Positions 59,565 to 64,000 of a stretch of 64,000 nt of DNA are shown piece after piece (within the stretch, counting starts at the first letter, position 1; the number at the start of each line of letters is the position of its first letter). The stretch comes from an uncultured Victivallis sp. (GTDB lineage Bacteria; Verrucomicrobiota; Lentisphaeria; Victivallales; Victivallaceae): assembly GCA_944389895.1 (NCBI GenBank), contig CALXOA010000128.1:1-64000 (forward strand), written 5' to 3'. A model generated the notes under the pieces. That model worked only from the letters and a program-made list of their open reading frames with translations, searched no databases and had not been told where the DNA came from. A program made the translations under genes and the position numbers.

Positions 59565-61097
59565 ATGACTACAATTCAAGAAATATCGCAGGACCGCGAG
59601 GCCAACGTGCGGGAACTTCTGGCCATCTGGGAGGAATCTGTGCGCGTGACACACCTTTTCCTCGATGAATCCAACATCGCCGGGCTGCGCCGGCCGGTCA
59701 CGGCGGCTCTGCAGGAGACACCACACCTCTTCATCATCCGGAACGACGATCGAACCACAGGGTTCATGGGAGTAGAGGGAGACATGCTCGCCATGCTCTT
59801 CCTGCACCCGTCGGTACGAGGAAAGGGCTTCGGCGGCAGAATGCTGCGATACGCCATCGAAAACCTCGGGGTTCGCCGGGTGGATGTCAACGAACAGAAT
59901 CCGGCGGCCCGGGCATTTTATGAGCACTTCGGTTTCACAGTACGGGCACGCTCCGAAATGGATGACCTCGGCAACCCCTGGCCGATTCTGCATCTGACCC
60001 GGCAGGTGCTGGAAACGGAACGACTCAGGTTATGCGAGATGAGCCGGGCGGATTTCCCCGCGATAGCCGCCATGCTTCAGGATCCTGAAGTCATGTATGC
60101 GTGGGAACGGACGTTGAGTACCACCGAGGTCAATGCGTGGATTGAACGAAATCTGGCCCGTTATCGCAGACACGGCTATGGCTACTGGCTGGCATTTGAA
60201 CGGGGAACCGGGGAGCCGATCGGTCAGATCGGCCTGATACCGGAAGAGATCGACGGGATTTTCCACCTCGGTATAGGCTGGATGCTCCGTCGGAATCAAT
60301 GGAAAAAAGGCTATGCCTCAGAAGCGGCGAAAGCCTCTCTCACATACGCGTTCCGGGTACTCCGCGCCGGACGGGTCATCGCAGACATCCGGCCGGGAAA
60401 TACCGCCTCAATCCGGCTTGCGGAGCGTCTCGGCATGATCCATTGCGGCGAATACAACAAAACGGTCGACGGCAAAATCATGCCGCATCGACTTTATTAC
60501 CTGCGTACACCGCTGGTGACCGTGACCGATTACGATCCGCACTGGCCGGAACAATTCGAGCTTCTGCGGAAACATCTCAGACCGCTTCTGGAAAAATTCA
60601 ACTGCCGCCTGGAGCATGTCGGCAGTACCGTGGTTCCCGGCCTCGCGGCGAAACCGGTGATCGACGCCGACTGCATCCTGTCTGACGGCAGTCAGTGGCC
60701 GGCAGTGCGGGGGGCATTGGAACGATTCGGCTTCTTTCACCGCGGCGACGGCGGTCTGAAGGGGCGGGAGATGTTCACAGAGACGCTCGCTCTCCCCTTC
60801 CGCCATAATTTCTATGTCTGCCTGCCGGAGTCGCTTCATCTCGCCAATCATCTGAAGCTGCGGGATTACCTGCGGGAAACCCCGGAGGCCGTACATCACT
60901 ACGGCGCTCTGAAGCGACGCCTGGCGGAACGTTTTCCGGACGATGTCGACTCCTACTGCGCCGGGAAATCCGGACTGCTGGCGGAATTTCTTCAGGCCGC
61001 GGGAATGCCTCTTTCGGCGGTGGAGAAGATCAGCAGACTCAATCGAGCCGCCGGAACGACCGGAACCTCTCTCTCCGGCCCCGTCTCCGACAGCTGA
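59565..61097 (+). CDS. Three-domain fusion: GNAT, GNAT and GrpB (UPF0157)
   Basis: A 510-residue protein. Residues about 1-143 are a GNAT domain like small N-acetyltransferases (LFLHPSVRGKGFGGRML). Residues about 146-315 are a RimJ/RimL-type GNAT (LETERLRL, RRNQWKKGYASEAA). Residues about 317-480 are a GrpB/UPF0157 nucleotidyltransferase-like domain (YDPHWPEQFELL, LEHVGSTVVPGLAAKPVID). The three occur separately in most genomes; the combination is unusual. Functions of GrpB-like proteins are not established. There is no strong ribosome-binding site, and the gap to the previous stop is only 16 bases. Confidence 0.87.
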   Translation: MTTIQEISQDREANVRELLAIWEESVRVTHLFLDESNIAGLRRPVTAALQETPHLFIIRNDDRTTGFMGVEGDMLAMLFLHPSVRGKGFGGRMLRYAIENLGVRRVDVNEQNPAARAFYEHFGFTVRARSEMDDLGNPWPILHLTRQVLETERLRLCEMSRADFPAIAAMLQDPEVMYAWERTLSTTEVNAWIERNLARYRRHGYGYWLAFERGTGEPIGQIGLIPEEIDGIFHLGIGWMLRRNQWKKGYASEAAKASLTYAFRVLRAGRVIADIRPGNTASIRLAERLGMIHCGEYNKTVDGKIMPHRLYYLRTPLVTVTDYDPHWPEQFELLRKHLRPLLEKFNCRLEHVGSTVVPGLAAKPVIDADCILSDGSQWPAVRGALERFGFFHRGDGGLKGREMFTETLALPFRHNFYVCLPESLHLANHLKLRDYLRETPEAVHHYGALKRRLAERFPDDVDSYCAGKSGLLAEFLQAAGMPLSAVEKISRLNRAAGTTGTSLSGPVSDS

Positions 61098-61135
61098 TCC
61101 CCATGGTTTCGCAACAGGCCCCGTATCATCCGGTC

Positions 61136-61157
61136 CCCGGGGGCTCGCCGGGCTTTT
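61136..61157 (+). terminator. Possible terminator between convergent genes
   Basis: CCCGG (61136-61140) pairs with CCGGG (61148-61152), followed by CTTTT, within the 58 bases between two convergent genes. Confidence 0.35.
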
Positions 61158-62028
61158 ATCGGACTTTCCCGCTTTCACCGGAAATGGAATGGATCAGATA
61201 CTCCCCCGTTTTGTGAGCCAGGCGCAGAAAATCCGGCAGAAGCACATCCGGGAACCGTTCATAGACGAACTCCCACGTGAACTCACCGGGATACCCGGCA
61301 TTTTTCAGAATTTCCATGACGCGTTCCCAGTTCAGATTCCCGAAAAACGCAAGTTTATGCTGATCTACTCCATAGGAGTTGTCATGCATGTGTGTGCACG
61401 TGACGTAAGGCGCCAGCTTTTCGAGTTCATCAATGCAATGTTCCCCGTAGGCACACTGCGCGTGGCCGGAATCCCAGCAGCAGCCGATGCCGGAACCGGG
61501 AAAACTTTCAATCACCGCGATCACTTCCTCTGTTTTCGAGGTGAAACGGGAACGCCCTCCGGCCGGCGTTTCGAAGCCATCCTCAAACAGATTTTCGATC
61601 GCCGGGCGGATTCCCGCCTGCGCACACAAATCCACGACCGGCGCGAGATACTCCCGCGTTTTCCGGAGAATCCGTTCAAAATCAAAGGAGTCCGGTTCCC
61701 GGTATTCATCTGCATGGATCACGAAAAATTCCGCCCCCAGGATGGACGCCGCCCTGACGGCACGCGGCGCATACTCGGCGAAAAGCTTCAGTCCCCCCTC
61801 CTTGTACCTGAAAAACGGACAATGAGCCTGATGAACTTCCACTCCACAGGAGTCCATCAACTCCCGCGCGGCCTCTGCCTGCTCACGCCAGTCCTCCTCC
61901 ACGACCGGAGTCAGATAATCCACAATGGAAAACCCGGCATCCCGGCAAAGCGCGACGGCTTCTCCCAGCGAACGATCCGGCGCATTCCGTTTCTTCAGGA
62001 CAAAACCCAGATTGATTCCTTGACGCAT
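61156..62028 (-). CDS. Sugar phosphate isomerase/epimerase (TIM barrel)
   Basis: A 290-residue xylose-isomerase-like TIM barrel. Metal-site motifs in order are FVIHADEY, AIENLFEDG (Glu), CCWDSGHAQ (Asp, His), THMHDN (His) and FTWEFVYE (Glu). It is one of several such proteins in the window. AGGAG lies nine bases before the ATG and a consensus promoter lies at 62072-62100. It is a single-gene unit, converging on the GNAT-GNAT-GrpB gene. Confidence 0.9.
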   Translation of the reverse strand: MRQGINLGFVLKKRNAPDRSLGEAVALCRDAGFSIVDYLTPVVEEDWREQAEAARELMDSCGVEVHQAHCPFFRYKEGGLKLFAEYAPRAVRAASILGAEFFVIHADEYREPDSFDFERILRKTREYLAPVVDLCAQAGIRPAIENLFEDGFETPAGGRSRFTSKTEEVIAVIESFPGSGIGCCWDSGHAQCAYGEHCIDELEKLAPYVTCTHMHDNSYGVDQHKLAFFGNLNWERVMEILKNAGYPGEFTWEFVYERFPDVLLPDFLRLAHKTGEYLIHSISGESGKVR

Positions 62029-62071
62029 ACGACACTGCTCCTGAAATTGATTTCAGTTTCCCGGTCTTTTT

Positions 62072-62100
62072 ACTATATTGTTTCCGGTATACATTGTCAA
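62072..62100 (-). promoter_or_regulatory. Consensus sigma70 promoter of the sugar isomerase
   Basis: On the minus strand TTGACA (62095-62100) and TATAGT (62072-62077) are 17 bases apart, 44 bases before the ATG at 62028. The 12-base element ATTGTCAAGTCC around the -35 recurs exactly at 62269-62280. Confidence 0.7.
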
Positions 62101-62780
62101 GTCCTCCCCGGGACCTGCCGCAGGGGTTTGAAACCGCCCTCCACGGGAAAGATCAATGGGCTGCAATCATCGTCCTTTGCTCCGGCAGAATACGCCGGCA
62201 TCGACAAGGAGGCGCTCCGGAATTGACAGCGTTTCCTGATTCGCTCCCTTATGAACCATTTTTCATGAATTGTCAAGTCCATAATGATTTTTTTTTTATA
62301 AAAAAGATCGTTTTTTCGATTTGCTTTCTTGCCCGACCCACACTAAATTGTGTAGTGTTGCGCGCCAGGCAGAACAGGGCGGGGTTGTTAATAAGTTGTT
62401 AATGAATTTACACGAGGGCGTGTTTTCACGACGTAAATGACGTATTGTTTGCGGAAATACGGAAGTTGCGTCAGAAAATGCTTCGATCCGGCGGGGGTGT
62501 TTCTTTCCGAAAGCCCCCCATCTGAGGGGGAAAATCGTTCAAATCCGGTTGAATCAAGCGGATGTGGTCCCCCTTCGCGGCCTGTCGTTCAGGCCGGGCC
62601 GGAAGAGGGGAATCCTGTGTAAATGCCTGATGTTTCGAGGCAACAGGCCGACTTGTTGATAACTTGCAACAGGGAGCGGGGACGATCCGGAAGTCCCGGA
62701 TCGAAAAACAGCCGTCCGGTTGACGGCAGGGTGATACACATTCCGGTGTGTTTCACCCCAAAGTTCAGGTGATGAGAAGG
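62101..62780. other. Non-coding region upstream of dnaA, candidate replication origin
   Basis: About 680 bases without a convincing gene. It has an AT-rich stretch at 62262-62340 with runs of T and A that could unwind easily. Two 11-base direct repeats (GTTGTTAATAA at 62384-62394 and GTTGTTAATGA at 62395-62405) lie head to tail. TGTTGATAA at 62654-62662 matches the reverse DnaA box TGTGGATAA at eight of nine positions, and TGATACACA at 62732-62740 matches TTATCCACA at seven. Close to dnaA, this suits oriC, but the boxes are imperfect. Confidence 0.45.
62683..62756 (+). repeat. Three consecutive hairpins upstream of dnaA
   Basis: CGATCCGG/CCGGATCG (62683-62703, five-base loop), GCCGTC/GACGGC (62711-62727) and GTGATACAC/GTGTGTTTCAC (62731-62756, imperfect). 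They end 25 bases before the dnaA start and could fold in its leader RNA or extrude in DNA. Confidence 0.5.
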
Positions 62781-64000
62781 ATGAATGGGACAATTTGCAA
62801 CGCGGCGGAGATCTGGCGGATCGCCGCAAGTCGTTTGAAGCAGCAGAATGAGCACCTTTACCGGCAGTGGTTTCAAAAGATCACGCCGTTGACGCTGGAA
62901 GGAACGGAACTGACGCTCGGTGTTTCCGACGACTTTTTCGCAAGCATTGTTCTGGAGCAGTACGATGATCTGATTTCGGCCGCGCTCAGCGACATCGACA
63001 ACATCAGTTACACCTATCGCTTTGAACCGGGGCACGAACCGGCAGCCGAGCCGGTCAGCGTCAACGCCGCACCGACGGTGGAAGGGAAGTCTCCCGTCGT
63101 TTCACCTGCGCCGCAGCGCGGCGGCCGACTTGCACCGCGTCCCGGTCCTCAGAATTGTCTTGCGGAACACACCTTTGAAAATTTTGTCGTCGGCGCGGAA
63201 AACCGCCACGCCTATCTCTCGGCGCGGACCGCGGCTGAGGAGCCCGGTCTTTACAATCCGCTCTACCTCTACGGCACCAGCGGAGTCGGCAAGACACACC
63301 TGCTGCAGGCGGTGACCGCGGCAATCCACCAGAAGTCCCCCCAGATGAAGGTTCGGTACGCCACCTGCGATGAACTGTTGACGGATTTCTACAATCTGCT
63401 TCAGCAGAAACAGAGTCTTGCGGAGTTCCGTTCTTCGGTCCGTGATGTCGATGTATTGCTGGTTGATGATGTGCACAGCCTGGCGAAGAAGAACCAGATG
63501 CAGGAAGAGTTCTTCAACATGTTCAACACGCTTTACAATCAGCGCAAACAGATCATCCTGACCTCCGACCGCCAGCCGTGTGAAATCAACGATCTGGACA
63601 AACGCCTGGTGACGCGTTTCGAATCCGGCATGACTGCGGAAATCGGCATGCCGGAATACGAAGCGCGTCTGACGATTCTGCGGATGTGGCGCAACGACAT
63701 TCTGACCAAAACACCGCTCGGCGACGAATTTCTCGAATTTCTCGCGTCAAACATCTCCTCAAGTGTGCGCCGGTTGAAGGGAGCCTTCATCCGGCTGGCA
63801 AGTTACGCCTCGATCAGCGGGAACGATCGTCTGACAATTGAACAGGCCGAAGATCTGCTTCACAGCCAGCTGGCGCAGGAGTGCGCCGCGAGGGATGTGT
63901 CGATGGAGTCGATTCAGCGCACCGTGGCCGGCCATTTCGGCATTACCCTGACCGACATTCTCGGGGAAAAGCGTACCCGGGGAGTTGCTGAACCGCGGAT
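62781..64000 (+). CDS. dnaA: Chromosomal replication initiator DnaA (3' end beyond window)
   Basis: DnaA binds origin boxes and opens DNA for replication. The visible 406 codons include domain I (about 1-80; IWRIAASRLKQQNEHLYRQW), a variable linker, and the AAA+ domain. Walker A is GTSGVGKTHLLQ (near residue 164), Walker B is LLVDDVHSL (near 226), and sensor II is RRLKGAFIRL. The C-terminal DNA-binding domain begins with MESIQRTVAGHFGI and is cut off shortly after the signature Lys-Arg-Thr-Arg. An in-frame ATG at 62772 is an alternative start; AGGTG precedes the chosen one by about nine bases. Confidence 0.95.
   Translation, partial: MNGTICNAAEIWRIAASRLKQQNEHLYRQWFQKITPLTLEGTELTLGVSDDFFASIVLEQYDDLISAALSDIDNISYTYRFEPGHEPAAEPVSVNAAPTVEGKSPVVSPAPQRGGRLAPRPGPQNCLAEHTFENFVVGAENRHAYLSARTAAEEPGLYNPLYLYGTSGVGKTHLLQAVTAAIHQKSPQMKVRYATCDELLTDFYNLLQQKQSLAEFRSSVRDVDVLLVDDVHSLAKKNQMQEEFFNMFNTLYNQRKQIILTSDRQPCEINDLDKRLVTRFESGMTAEIGMPEYEARLTILRMWRNDILTKTPLGDEFLEFLASNISSSVRRLKGAFIRLASYASISGNDRLTIEQAEDLLHSQLAQECAARDVSMESIQRTVAGHFGITLTDILGEKRTRGVAEPR

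Noticed and set aside
62223-62251. Plus-strand promoter with TTGACA at 62223
   Set aside because: The position 17-18 bases downstream reads CCCTTA/CCTTAT, not a -10, and no gene starts there.
62097-62282. A 61-codon minus-strand frame upstream of the sugar isomerase
   Set aside because: It contains both copies of the repeated -35-like element, lacks a ribosome site and matches nothing. The region looks regulatory.
62533-62545. GTTCAAATCCGG, resembling a tRNA T-loop
   Set aside because: The flanks do not form a T-stem and no acceptor, D-arm or anticodon arm can be drawn around it.
1-64000. CRISPR arrays, insertion sequences, rRNA and tRNA genes
   Set aside because: I looked for regular spaced repeats, transposase motifs, terminal repeats and RNA-gene signatures and found none I could support.

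Overview
This is a bacterial chromosome window with high G+C (high fifties percent by eye) and densely packed genes. It ends inside dnaA. I see no rRNA, tRNA, CRISPR array or insertion sequence. The mix of many TIM-barrel sugar isomerases, a GH2 glycosidase, a uroporphyrinogen-decarboxylase-like methyltransferase, Flp-type pilins, [FeFe]-hydrogenase maturation and an ETF-linked lactate dehydrogenase suggests a strictly anaerobic, carbohydrate-fermenting member of the PVC group, most like Lentisphaerota/Victivallis. That placement is inferred from gene content, not from a search.

Layout. 0-10 kb holds housekeeping genes: a frameshifted 6-phosphofructokinase, YgiQ radical SAM, a metallophosphoesterase, PhoH/PIN, purD, a release-factor-like protein, an acyl-ACP thioesterase and azlCD. 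10-17 kb holds an aminotransferase, a hydrogenase-maturation unit (TM1266-like regulator, hydG, bacteriohemerythrin) behind an attenuator-like leader, marC, a thrC remnant, panD and two small pilins. 17-26.6 kb is a carbohydrate region: URO-D-like protein, acidic zinc ribbon, GH2, a radical SAM protein, and an AraC regulator divergent from a FucI-like/TIM/ThuA/Gfo-Idh operon. 26.7-30.1 kb encodes an electron-bifurcating-type lactate dehydrogenase (etfB-etfA-glcD order, like lctBCD). 30-45.6 kb holds a glycerol-1-phosphate-dehydrogenase-like protein, gltS, a DEAD-box helicase, a KamA-type radical SAM protein, transketolase, ruvB, a zinc-ribbon coiled-coil protein, an AlbA-like protein and dinG.

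45.6-59.5 kb is a nonulosonic (pseudaminic-type) acid locus. A ten-gene operon on the minus strand runs pseB, pseC, a TIM-barrel/GNAT fusion, pseI, an aldo-keto reductase, a CMP-sugar synthetase, a class III aminotransferase, an unrecognised probable glycosyltransferase, an ABC exporter and a GT2. It is divergent from a PseA-type amidotransferase and acetyltransferases. PseG is missing, and the fused TIM barrel, which keeps a full endonuclease-IV-like metal ligand set, takes its place. This is the most novel system in the window.

59.5-64 kb holds a GNAT-GNAT-GrpB fusion, another sugar isomerase, and a roughly 750-base non-coding region with AT-rich DNA, DnaA-box-like repeats and three hairpins directly upstream of dnaA. 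It is a candidate replication origin.

Many transcription units start at recognisable sigma70-type promoters (TTGAxx, 16-17 bases, TATATT/TATTTT).
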